Source: Kitasatospora sp. NBC_00458 (lineage in GTDB: Bacteria; Actinomycetota; Actinomycetes; Streptomycetales; Streptomycetaceae). From it: a DNA stretch of 64,000 nt. Each line of letters begins with the position of its first letter. Position 1 is the first letter of the stretch. The translations under genes and the position numbers were made by a program. The DNA lies in contig NZ_CP107904.1 in NCBI RefSeq assembly GCF_036013975.1, positions 1,302,001 to 1,366,000 of the forward strand. The letters are read 5' to 3'. Shown here one piece after another: positions 8,159 through 16,017 of this stretch. The notes under the pieces are model-generated. The model saw only the letters and a list, made by a program, of their open reading frames with translations, did not search any database and was not told the DNA's origin.

Positions 8159-9037
8159 ATGACCGCCCTGACCGCCCCCGCACCCGCCCCGTCGCCCCCC
8201 GCCGCCCCGGCCCCGCCCGCGCGGCGCCGCAACCGCTACCTCGCCGGGCTGCTCACCGGACGCGGCCTGACCGGCCTCGCCCTGGTCGGCGTCGTCGCCC
8301 TGGCCGGGCTGTTCGCCCCGCTGTTCACCGACTTCGACCCGAACGCCCAGAGCGCCCTCGCCCTCGCCGGGCCGAGCGCCGAGCACCCGTTCGGCACCGA
8401 CGACCTCGGGCGCGACCTCTTCAGCCGGGTCCTGCACGGCGTCACCACCGACCTCGCGCTGATCCTCGGCGCCGTCCCGGTCGGCGCCCTGCTGGGCTGC
8501 TCGCTCGCCCTGCTCGCCGCCTCCCACCGCTGGGCGGACGTCGCCGTCCAGCGCTCCTTCGACCTGGTGCTCGCCTTCCCCGGCATCATCCTGGCCCTCG
8601 CCGTGACCGCGGTGCTCGGGCCCGGCCGCTGGCCGGTGTTCATCGTGATCGCCCTCGCCGAGATCCCCGGCTTCGGGCGGCAGCTGCGCTCCGGCATCCT
8701 CGTCCAGCGGGAGCGCGAGTACGCGCTGGCCGCCCGGGTCGGCGGCGCGTCCAGGCTGCGGGTGCTGCTGCGGCACGTCGTGCCCAACGCGGTCGACCCG
8801 CTGATCGTGCAGACCGCGGTCGCACTCTCCATCGGCGTCTTCATCGAGGGCGCGATGAGCTTCCTGGGGCTGGGCGTCCGCCCGCCGGAGCCGACCCTCG
8901 GCTCCATCCTCAGCCAGTCCGTCGGCTACCTCTCCGACCACCCGACCTTCGCGGCCGCCCCGCTGGCCGCGACCACCGCGCTGGTGCTCGGCTTCACGCT
9001 GATCGCCGAGGCCCTGAACCGGGGGATCCGCCGATGA
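8159..9037 (+). CDS. ABC transporter permease, DppC-like
   Basis: A 292-aa partner permease. The N-terminal 30 residues are Pro/Ala-rich, then come the DppC-type blocks FTDFDPNAQ, HPFGTDDLGRDLFSRVLHG and the coupling loop REYALAARVGGASRLRVLLRHVVPNAVDPL. The C-terminal FIEGAMSFLGLG is also typical. About five or six membrane spans. Its last codons overlap the ATPase start (ATGA at 9034-9037), showing a polycistronic mRNA. Confidence 0.9.
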   Translation: MTALTAPAPAPSPPAAPAPPARRRNRYLAGLLTGRGLTGLALVGVVALAGLFAPLFTDFDPNAQSALALAGPSAEHPFGTDDLGRDLFSRVLHGVTTDLALILGAVPVGALLGCSLALLAASHRWADVAVQRSFDLVLAFPGIILALAVTAVLGPGRWPVFIVIALAEIPGFGRQLRSGILVQREREYALAARVGGASRLRVLLRHVVPNAVDPLIVQTAVALSIGVFIEGAMSFLGLGVRPPEPTLGSILSQSVGYLSDHPTFAAAPLAATTALVLGFTLIAEALNRGIRR

Positions 9038-10758
9038 GCAGCCCTGTCCGGGACACCCGCGTCGCCGCCGACGCCACCGATGCCGAGCCTGTCTCCGCTC
9101 CCGCCGGAGCCGGAGCCGGAGCCGGTCCCCGCACGGTACTCCGGGTCCGCGACCTGACGGTCGCCTTCGGCACCGACACCGGCACCGACGCCGCCGCCAC
9201 CGCCGTGACCGCCGTCGACGGGGTCGGCTTCGAACTCGCCGCCGGGGACACCCTCGGCCTGGTCGGCGAGTCCGGCTCCGGCAAGTCGACCACCGCACTG
9301 GCACTGCTGCGGATGCTGCCCGCGGGCGGCCGGATCACCGGCGGCTCGGTCGAGCTGGCCGGGCAGGACCTCGCCGCCCTCCCCGAACCGGCCCTGCGCG
9401 CCCTGCGCGGCCGGCGGATCGCGATGATCTTCCAGGACCCGATGTCCTCGCTCAACCCGGTGCTCACCGTCGGCCGGCAGCTGGACGAGGCACTGCGCGC
9501 CCACGGCACCGCGAACCGGTCCGAACGGGCCGCCCGGGCCACCGAGTTGCTCGGCCTGGTCGGCATCCCCGACGCCGCCGAGCGGCTCCGCGACCACCCG
9601 CACCAGTTCTCCGGCGGCCAGCGCCAGCGCATCATGATCGCGCTCGCACTCGCCAACGACGCCGAGGTCCTGGTCGCCGACGAACCCACCACCGCCCTCG
9701 ACCCGACCGTCCAGCAGCAGATCCTCCGCCTGCTCGCCCGGATCAACCGGGAGACCGGCACCGCGCTGGTGGTGATCAGCCACGACCTCGGGGTCATCGC
9801 CCAGACCTGCCGCCGGCTGCTGGTGATGCGGCACGGCCGGGTGGTCGAGTCCGGCACCACCGCCGACGTCCTCGGCGCCCCGCAACACCCCTACACCAAG
9901 CAGCTGCTGGCCGCCGTGCCGCGGCTCGACGCGCCCTCCGAGGCCGCCGCCAACAGCACCCCCGGCGCCGAGCCGCTGCTCGCCGTCAGCGGTCTGCGCA
10001 AGACCTACGGGTCGCGCCGGCGCGCCGTCACCGCACTGGACGGCGTCGACCTGGTGCTGCACCCCGGCGAGACCCTCGGCCTGGTCGGCGAGTCCGGCTC
10101 CGGCAAGTCCACACTGGCCCGCGCCCTGGTCCAGGTGCACGCGCCGAGCGGCGGCGAGATCCGGTTCCGGGGCGAGGAGTTCGGGCGCGGCGGCGAGCGT
10201 GCCGCCCGGCGCGAGCTCCAGATGGTCTTCCAGGACCCGTACGCCTCCCTCAACCCGCGGATGACGGCCGGCCAGATCATCGCCGAACCCCTCATCGCCC
10301 ACGGCTACGGCGACCGGTCGGCGCGCGCGAAGCGGGTCACCGAGCTGCTGGAACAGGTCGGCCTCGACCCGGCCACCGCCGACCGCCACCCCCGCGCCTT
10401 CTCCGGCGGACAGCGCCAACGCATCGGCATCGCAAGGGCGCTGGCGCCCGAACCGAGCGTGCTGATCTGCGACGAGCCGGTCTCCGCACTGGACGTCTCG
10501 GTCCAGGCCCAGGTGATCGAGCTGCTCGCCCGGCTCCAGCGCGAACTCGGCCTCGCCATCCTCTTCATCGCCCACGACCTCGCCGTGGTCCGGCAGGTGA
10601 GCCACCGGATCGCCGTGATGCACCGCGGCCGGATCGTCGAGACCGGACCGGCCGACCGCGTCGTCACCGCGCCCGAACACCCGTACACCGCCGAACTCCT
10701 GGCCGCCGTGCCGCAGCTGGAGACGACGGCCCCCCTCACCGCCCGGAGCACCGCATGA
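9034..10758 (+). CDS. Fused dual ABC ATPase (DppD-DppF-like)
   Basis: A 574-aa protein with two complete nucleotide-binding domains in one chain. Walker A motifs GESGSGKST lie near residues 78-86 and 350-358, each followed by a signature FSGGQRQRI, a Walker B (VLVADEPTTALD, VLICDEPVSALD) and the peptide-type C-terminal extension HPYTKQLLAAVP / HPYTAELLAAVP. Peptide importers normally use two separate ATPases; the fusion is a known variant. The start at 9034 is fixed by the ATGA overlap with the permease stop and replaces a longer open frame. The stop overlaps the sulfatase start (ATGA at 10755). Confidence 0.9.
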   Translation: MSSPVRDTRVAADATDAEPVSAPAGAGAGAGPRTVLRVRDLTVAFGTDTGTDAAATAVTAVDGVGFELAAGDTLGLVGESGSGKSTTALALLRMLPAGGRITGGSVELAGQDLAALPEPALRALRGRRIAMIFQDPMSSLNPVLTVGRQLDEALRAHGTANRSERAARATELLGLVGIPDAAERLRDHPHQFSGGQRQRIMIALALANDAEVLVADEPTTALDPTVQQQILRLLARINRETGTALVVISHDLGVIAQTCRRLLVMRHGRVVESGTTADVLGAPQHPYTKQLLAAVPRLDAPSEAAANSTPGAEPLLAVSGLRKTYGSRRRAVTALDGVDLVLHPGETLGLVGESGSGKSTLARALVQVHAPSGGEIRFRGEEFGRGGERAARRELQMVFQDPYASLNPRMTAGQIIAEPLIAHGYGDRSARAKRVTELLEQVGLDPATADRHPRAFSGGQRQRIGIARALAPEPSVLICDEPVSALDVSVQAQVIELLARLQRELGLAILFIAHDLAVVRQVSHRIAVMHRGRIVETGPADRVVTAPEHPYTAELLAAVPQLETTAPLTARSTA

Positions 10759-13151
10759 CCAGCACGCCCGACCCCCGCCCCGGCTCCGCCGCGACCGACG
10801 CCGACCCCACCGGCGGCCCCGCGCCCGCCGCCGACCCGCACCGCCGCGACCCCTACGCGGGCTTCCCCGGCACCGTCGGCCGGACGTTCCGCGAGTCCAC
10901 CGCCGCCTGGCCCCAGCGGGTCCGCCCGCGCGAGGGCGCGCCCAACGTCGTCGTCGTGCTCGTCGACGACATGGGCTACAGCGACATCGGCCCGTTCGGC
11001 GCCGAGATCCCGACCCCCACCCTGGACGGGCTCGCCGAGCGCGGCGTCAAGCTGGCCAACTACCACACCATGCCGCTCTGCTCGCCCGCCCGGGCGGCCC
11101 TGCTCACCGGCCTCAACCCGCACCGGGTCGGCTACTCCTTCGTCGCCAACGCCGACCCCGGCTTCCCCGGCTACGGCATGGAGGTGGCCGGCGACATCCC
11201 CACCCTCGCCGAGCTGCTGCACGACGCCGGGTACGCCACCTACGCCGTCGGCAAGTGGCACCTCACCCGGGACTCCGCCTCCAACGCCGCCGACAACCGC
11301 GCCAACTGGCCGCTGCAGAAGGGCTTCGACCAGTACTACGGCGTCCTGGAGGGCCTCACCAGTCTGTTCCACCCGCACCAACTCGTCCGGGACAACAGCC
11401 CGTTGGACATCGACGAGCTGCCGGACGGCTACTACTACACCGACGACATCACCGACCAGGCCATCTCCATGGTCACCTCGCTGCGCGCCCACGACGCCGA
11501 CAAGCCGTTCCTCCTCTACCTCGCCCACAACGCCGTGCACGGACCGCTCCAGGCCAAGCCCGAGGACCTCGCCCGGCACCGGGGCCGCTACGACGGCGGC
11601 TGGGACGAACTGCGCGCCGCCCGGTTCGCCCGCCAGCTCGCCGCCGGCCACTTCCCGCCCGGCACCGAGCTCCCCGAGCGCAACTCCGAGGCCGGGTACG
11701 ACGTCGGACCGTGGAGCGAACTCACCGAGGTGCAGCAGAAGCTGTACGCCCGCTACATGGAGGTGTACGCGGCGATGGTCGACAACGTCGACCAGAACCT
11801 CGGACGGCTCCTCGGCACCCTCGCCGAACTCGGCGAACTCGACAACACCATCGTGGTGTTCACCTCCGACAACGGCGGCACCGGCGAGGGCGGCGCCGAG
11901 GGCACCCGCAGCTACTTCAGCCGCTTCGTCCACCACCCGGACCTGCCGGCGGACTGGAACCCCGACGTCCAGCGGGAGATCGACCTGATCGGCGGCCCCC
12001 AGTCGCTGGTCCACTACCCGCGCGGCTGGGGCATGGCCTCCAACACGCCCTTCCGCCTCTACAAGGGCCAGACCCACGCGGGCGGCGTGCGCGTCCCGTT
12101 CGTCCTCTCCTGGCCGGCCGGCCTGCCCCGCGCCGAGGGCGACGACGGCGTCCGCCCGCAGTACCAGTACGTCACCGACATCCTCCCCACCCTGCTCGAA
12201 CTCGCCGGCGTGGAGCGCCCGTCGGACCGCACCGGCCGGCCCGTCCAGTCCCTCGACGGCATCAGCTTCGCCCCCGTCCTGCGGGAGGCCGCCGCCGAGT
12301 CCACCCACCACGAGCAGTACTGCGAGATGACCGGCAACCGCAGCTACTACCGCGACGGCTGGAAGCTCGTCACCCTGCACCGCCCCGGCGCCCCGTACGA
12401 CGACGGCGAGTGGGCCCTGCACGACCTGCGCACCGACCCGACCGAGATCCACGACGTCGCCGACCGGCACCCGGAGGTGGTCAAGGAACTGGCCGCCGCC
12501 TGGGAGGCCGCCGCCTGGCGCAACGGCGTCTTCCCGCTCGCCGACGGCAGCGGCGCGCTCGCCCTGCGCCACCCCGACGACGCCCGGCTGCGCCGCCCCG
12601 TCCGGCTGCTCGCCGGCACCCCCGAACTGGAGCGCTACCGCTCCTCCCGGCTGATCTCCTTCCGGTCCTTCGCCATCGAGGTCGAGCTCGACCGCCACGG
12701 CGCCGACGACCAGGGCGTCCTCGTCTCCCACGGCGACCAGGGCGGCGGCTACAGCCTCTACGTCGAGGACGGCCGGCTCCGCCTCGCCTACAACCAGTAC
12801 GGCGAACTGTCGGAGGCCGACGCGGGCCCGCTCGCACCGGGCGCCCGGCTGGTCACCGTCGAGGCCGCGGCCGTCGCCGACCTCAGGTGGGAGTTCCGCG
12901 TCCTCGTCGACGGGGAGGAGACCGGCCGGCTCGGCCCGGTCCACCAGCTCATCGGCATGGCCCCGTTCCAGGGCATCAGCGTCGGCGTCGACCGCAAGTC
13001 CCCGGTCTCCTGGCCGCTGTACGAACGCCACCGCTCGTTCCGCTACAGCGGCGGGCTGCGCGCCGTCACCTACCTCCCCGGCGCACCCGCCCCCTACGAC
13101 CCGGAGACGGTCGTCCAGGCACTGCGGGAGGCGGCCGCCGCCTTCGAGTAG
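10755..13151 (+). CDS. Type I arylsulfatase
   Basis: A 798-aa sulfatase of the alkaline-phosphatase fold. Metal-binding VVLVDDMGYSDIG lies near the N-terminus. C109 begins the C-S-P-A-R signature, the Cys that is converted to formylglycine by an FGE/sulfatase-modifying enzyme. GKWHLT, NAVHGPLQAKP and TSDNGGTGEGG supply further active-site residues. The last 170 residues form a beta-rich, lectin-like C-terminal domain. There is no signal peptide, so it likely acts in the cytosol on an imported sulfate ester, releasing sulfate. Translation is coupled to the ATPase gene by ATGA. The size and C-terminal domain match the large Pseudomonas-type arylsulfatases. Confidence 0.92.
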   Translation: MTSTPDPRPGSAATDADPTGGPAPAADPHRRDPYAGFPGTVGRTFRESTAAWPQRVRPREGAPNVVVVLVDDMGYSDIGPFGAEIPTPTLDGLAERGVKLANYHTMPLCSPARAALLTGLNPHRVGYSFVANADPGFPGYGMEVAGDIPTLAELLHDAGYATYAVGKWHLTRDSASNAADNRANWPLQKGFDQYYGVLEGLTSLFHPHQLVRDNSPLDIDELPDGYYYTDDITDQAISMVTSLRAHDADKPFLLYLAHNAVHGPLQAKPEDLARHRGRYDGGWDELRAARFARQLAAGHFPPGTELPERNSEAGYDVGPWSELTEVQQKLYARYMEVYAAMVDNVDQNLGRLLGTLAELGELDNTIVVFTSDNGGTGEGGAEGTRSYFSRFVHHPDLPADWNPDVQREIDLIGGPQSLVHYPRGWGMASNTPFRLYKGQTHAGGVRVPFVLSWPAGLPRAEGDDGVRPQYQYVTDILPTLLELAGVERPSDRTGRPVQSLDGISFAPVLREAAAESTHHEQYCEMTGNRSYYRDGWKLVTLHRPGAPYDDGEWALHDLRTDPTEIHDVADRHPEVVKELAAAWEAAAWRNGVFPLADGSGALALRHPDDARLRRPVRLLAGTPELERYRSSRLISFRSFAIEVELDRHGADDQGVLVSHGDQGGGYSLYVEDGRLRLAYNQYGELSEADAGPLAPGARLVTVEAAAVADLRWEFRVLVDGEETGRLGPVHQLIGMAPFQGISVGVDRKSPVSWPLYERHRSFRYSGGLRAVTYLPGAPAPYDPETVVQALREAAAAFE

Positions 13152-13195
13152 GCCCGCGTTACCCTCGTCCGGCCAGCAACTCTTGAGGGGGAACA

Positions 13196-13831
13196 GTGAT
13201 CGGCGAACTCCTGCCCGCGTCCGTCGTCGTCGAGACGGCCTACGAAGATCCGGCCGAGGCCCGGCTCGAACCGGCCGAGGAGGAGGTCATCGCCCGCGCC
13301 GTCGAAACCCGGCGCCGGGAGTTCACCACCGTCCGCCACTGCGCCCGCCTCGCCCTCGGCCGGCTCGGCGTCCCGTACCGCCCGCTGGTCCCCGGCCTGC
13401 GCGGCGCGCCGAGCTGGCCCGACGGCGTCATCGGCTCCCTCACCCACTGCGCCGGCTTCCGCGCCGCCGCCGTGGCCCGGGCCGGCGAGGTCGTCTCCGT
13501 CGGCATCGACGCCGAACCGGCCCTCCCGCTGCCCGAGGGCGTCCTCGACGCCATCGCCCTCCCCGCCGAGCAGCGCCGCCACACGGCCCTCGCCGCCGCC
13601 GACCCCGGCACGCCCTGGGACCGCATCCTCTTCAGCGCCAAGGAGTCGGTCTACAAGACCTGGTTCCCCCTCACCCACACCTTCCTCGACTTCTCCGAGG
13701 CCGACCTCACCCTCCGCCCCGACGGCACCTTCGACGCCACCCTCCTCGTCCCCTCCCCGTTGCCCACCCTCGCCGGACGCTGGCGCGTCCACGGCGGCTT
13801 CCTCGCCACCGCCATCACCGTCCTCCCCTGA
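13196..13831 (+). CDS. 4'-phosphopantetheinyl transferase, EntD/Sfp type
   Basis: A 211-aa enzyme that transfers phosphopantetheine from CoA to carrier proteins. The two diagnostic motifs are present: VGIDAE (residues 102-107) and FSAKESVYK (146-154), with the N-terminal substrate-binding segment RREFTTVRHCARLALGRLG. The GTG start is preceded by GAGGGGG. It follows the sulfatase by 44 nt on the same strand but has no evident role in sulfur uptake. It could instead activate carrier proteins for natural-product pathways elsewhere. The two condensation proteins in this window have no carrier protein beside them. Confidence 0.9.
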   Translation: MIGELLPASVVVETAYEDPAEARLEPAEEEVIARAVETRRREFTTVRHCARLALGRLGVPYRPLVPGLRGAPSWPDGVIGSLTHCAGFRAAAVARAGEVVSVGIDAEPALPLPEGVLDAIALPAEQRRHTALAAADPGTPWDRILFSAKESVYKTWFPLTHTFLDFSEADLTLRPDGTFDATLLVPSPLPTLAGRWRVHGGFLATAITVLP

Positions 13832-13880
13832 CCCGCCCGAAGCCTCCGTACCGGACACTCGAACACCACAGTCCCCCCGT

Positions 13881-13886
13881 TAGGCT
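13881..13886 (+). promoter_or_regulatory. -10 box TAGGCT, leaderless promoter of HAD gene
   Basis: TAGGCT ends 6 nt before the ATG of the HAD gene and no Shine-Dalgarno sequence precedes that ATG. This is the usual picture of a leaderless streptomycete transcript beginning at or next to the start codon. Confidence 0.4.
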
Positions 13887-13892
13887 GCTGCC

Positions 13893-14555
13893 ATGACGAT
13901 CAGGGCTGTGGTGTTCGACGTCGGCGAGTGCCTGGTGGACGAGACCCGCGAGTACGGCACCTGGGCCGACTGGCTGGGCGTGCCGCGCCACACCTTCGTC
14001 TCCACCCTCGGCGCGACGATCGCCCGGGGGCTCGACTACCGGGAGACGTTCCAGATCTTCGCCCCGGGCTTCGACCTCTACGAGGAGCGGGATAAGCGTG
14101 CGGCCGCCGGGCGACCGGAGACCTTCGGCGAGGAGGACCTGTACCCCGACGTCCGCCCGGCACTGGCACGACTCCGTGCGGACGGCCTCTGGCTGGCCAT
14201 CGCCGGAAACCAGACCCTACGGGCAGGCGCCATCCTGCGGGAGCTGTTCGCCGACGACGTCGATCTGATCGGCACCTCCGACGACTGGGGAACCAGCAAG
14301 CCCGACCCGCTGTTCTTCGAACGCGTGGCAGCGGCGACACCGGTCGCTCCCGCCGAGATCCTCTACGTCGGCGACCGCCTCGACAACGACGTGCTCCCCG
14401 CCGCCCGGGCATCAATGCGGACGGCGCTCATCCGGCGCGGCCCATGGGGATGGATCCAGCAGCACGACCCGGACGCCGCCCGCGCCACCTTCCGGATCGA
14501 CTCGCTGACCGACCTGCCCAAGCTGATCGCGAAGGCTAACGCTGAAGCGAACTGA
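13893..14555 (+). CDS. HAD-superfamily hydrolase
   Basis: A 220-aa haloacid dehalogenase-like phosphatase. Motif I is VVFDVGECLVDE (nucleophile Asp; the second acidic position is Gly, as in other FDVGG-type HADs). A helical cap follows. Motif II is IAGN, motif III includes the Lys of WGTSKPDP, and motif IV is LYVGDRLDNDV. Most such proteins hydrolyse small phosphate esters; the substrate is unknown. It overlaps the convergent TPR remnant by 20 nt at its 3' end. Confidence 0.85.
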   Translation: MTIRAVVFDVGECLVDETREYGTWADWLGVPRHTFVSTLGATIARGLDYRETFQIFAPGFDLYEERDKRAAAGRPETFGEEDLYPDVRPALARLRADGLWLAIAGNQTLRAGAILRELFADDVDLIGTSDDWGTSKPDPLFFERVAAATPVAPAEILYVGDRLDNDVLPAARASMRTALIRRGPWGWIQQHDPDAARATFRIDSLTDLPKLIAKANAEAN

Positions 14556-15039
14556 GCGTGGCCGTCCAGGAGTACAGGCGGTCGTCCACGTGCTGGACGG
14601 CTGCCGTCCCGCCCCAGGGGGCGAGCGCACGCCGGGCGGCCCGGACGCGTTCCATCCCCGTGGCGTACCAGGTCAGCGAGAGCTGGTCGAGCGCTTCCTC
14701 CAGCAGCTCGCACGCGTCCTCAGGCCTGCGCTCGGCCACCGCGACGGCCGCCAGATCACCGAGCACCACGACCCGTTGCTTCCCGTCAGTCCCGGGAAGA
14801 CCCGCGAGGACCGCCTCCAGGGTGCAGCGCGCCTGCGGAAGCAGCCCCGCCGCCGACTCGGTGTTCCCCTTGAACGCCGCGAGTCGAGTCGCGGAGAACC
14901 ACGTGAACCAGTCCGGGCTGAGGTGCTCCCCGGCCGCGCCGAGGACCTCCTCGGCATGCCGCAGCAGCGCCAGCGCCGCACGATGCTCACCGCAGCGGGT
15001 CAGGCATTCCGCCTCGACCGCGTCGAGCCATGCGAGCAT
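14536..15039 (-). pseudogene. 3' remnant of a TPR-type regulator gene
   Basis: The 167-residue frame matches only the C-terminal TPR part of streptomycete XRE-type regulators: MLAWLDAVEAEC, EEVLGAAGEHLSPDWFTWF, QRVVVLGDLAAVAVAERRPEDAC, LDQLSLTWYATGMERVRAARRAL. Homologous-looking sequence continues a few codons upstream (GPASAE, to about 15065) and then stops. The N-terminal helix-turn-helix and about half of the expected protein are absent in all frames. There is no ribosome site before the ATG at 15039. It reads as a truncated, probably non-functional copy left by a rearrangement. Confidence 0.65.
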
Positions 15040-15425
15040 TTCTGCCGACGCCGGGCCCCGGCGCGCGGGGTGACGCCTGCATCCACTGCGGCGGCACCGG
15101 AAGACCCCTGATACCGGCCGGGCACGCCTTCACCTCCACCGGCGCCACCACCGCACCGCTCGGATGGGCGGTCGTCGGCCATCCCGACTGCACCTCGACC
15201 GCCCACAAGGAAGTAGACACAGTGACCGATCGGACCGAGCCCTCGCCGGAGCCCGACAGGACCAGCGGCTACTGCCTCGTCTGCCGCGACTACGGCTACG
15301 GGACCTACGCCGGCATCCGCACCGCCCTCACCGACTGGATCGTCGACCATGTCGGCTGCGCCGCACCGGTTCCACCTGGTGCGCTGCGCATCCCGGACGA
15401 CCGCTGCGAGGACCGCTGGGCGTGA
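15030..15425 (+). CDS. Hypothetical protein with two CxxC motifs
   Basis: The frame encodes CIHCGGTG (from about residue 18) and, after an HPDC, a second CLVCRDYGYGTYAG with VDHVGC, suggesting two small metal-binding knuckles. The start is unclear. ATG 15030 lacks a good ribosome site and lies inside the opposite-strand TPR remnant, whereas an internal GTG at 15222 has AAGGA 9 nt upstream and would give a 67-aa protein with only the second motif. The 5' half may be a fragment joined at the rearrangement point near 15070. No function recognised. Confidence 0.45.
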   Translation: MRAFLPTPGPGARGDACIHCGGTGRPLIPAGHAFTSTGATTAPLGWAVVGHPDCTSTAHKEVDTVTDRTEPSPEPDRTSGYCLVCRDYGYGTYAGIRTALTDWIVDHVGCAAPVPPGALRIPDDRCEDRWA

Positions 15426-15576
15426 CCGGCACGCCCACCCCGGCTCCCCGGTGCACGGCGGTGCCACGATCGTGACCGGTCGTTTCGGGGAGTCCGGCCC
15501 CGCCCCGGGCCGGGGTTCCGTACGCTGTGGCCCGTTCCGTCATCTGTGCTCACCAGCACAGGAGTTGAGGGGGATC

Positions 15577-16017
15577 ATGGAACTCGACGCATTCATGCAG
15601 CTGGCCGGGCCGCCGATCGGGGCGGCGGTGGCCGCGTACGGGGGCGCGGTCCTGACGCGCGCGGAGGACGCGGCGGCCGATGCGACGGCGAACCTGGGAC
15701 GGCGGCTCATCCAACGGGTGTGGCAGCGCGGCGACGCCGGACAGCAGGCCGTGCTGGAGGCGAGCATCGACACGGCGGCGGAGGAGGCCCTGAACCCGGA
15801 CGCCCTCGCGGCGCTGCGGCAGGCCGTCCGGGTCGCCGTCCGGGGAGACGCCGAGCTGCTGTCCCAGCTGGCCGCACTGCTGCCCGCGCCCACCCCGGCG
15901 CCGGCCCCGCAGCAGATCAGCGTGCACATCGAGGGAGAGCGTGCGGTGGTCAACAACGGCACCATCGAGGGGACCGTGAACACGGGATCCATCACCCGAG
16001 CGGATCCCGCACGGTGA
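15577..16017 (+). CDS. Small helical putative effector with C-terminal amyloid-like motif
   Basis: A 146-aa protein; the ATG has GAGGGGG upstream. Residues 1-102 are predicted all-helical with a hydrophobic run LAGPPIGAAVAAYGGAVL (9-26), then a Pro/Ala linker (103-112), then the motif HIEGERAVVNNGTIEGTVNT (117-136). A near copy of this motif (HVTGDGAVVNFGTITGSVHT) opens the next protein, whose GTG start overlaps this stop (GTGA at 16014-16017). Short shared motifs, C-terminal on a membrane-active effector and N-terminal on its NLR, are known from fungal and bacterial amyloid signalling; the helical N-terminus could be a Bell/HeLo-like membrane domain (inference). The motif could instead only mediate ordinary heterodimerisation. 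Confidence 0.6.
   Translation: MELDAFMQLAGPPIGAAVAAYGGAVLTRAEDAAADATANLGRRLIQRVWQRGDAGQQAVLEASIDTAAEEALNPDALAALRQAVRVAVRGDAELLSQLAALLPAPTPAPAPQQISVHIEGERAVVNNGTIEGTVNTGSITRADPAR

Noticed and set aside
7187..9304. Long minus-strand open frame across the ABC permease genes
   Set aside because: Its composition (Gly/Arg/Asp/Gln-rich without hydrophobic blocks) is that of an antisense shadow in high-GC DNA; the plus strand encodes recognisable permeases.
10305..13031. 908-codon minus-strand frame over the sulfatase gene
   Set aside because: Val/Gly/Ala/Asp-rich shadow of a well-supported sulfatase; no domain visible.
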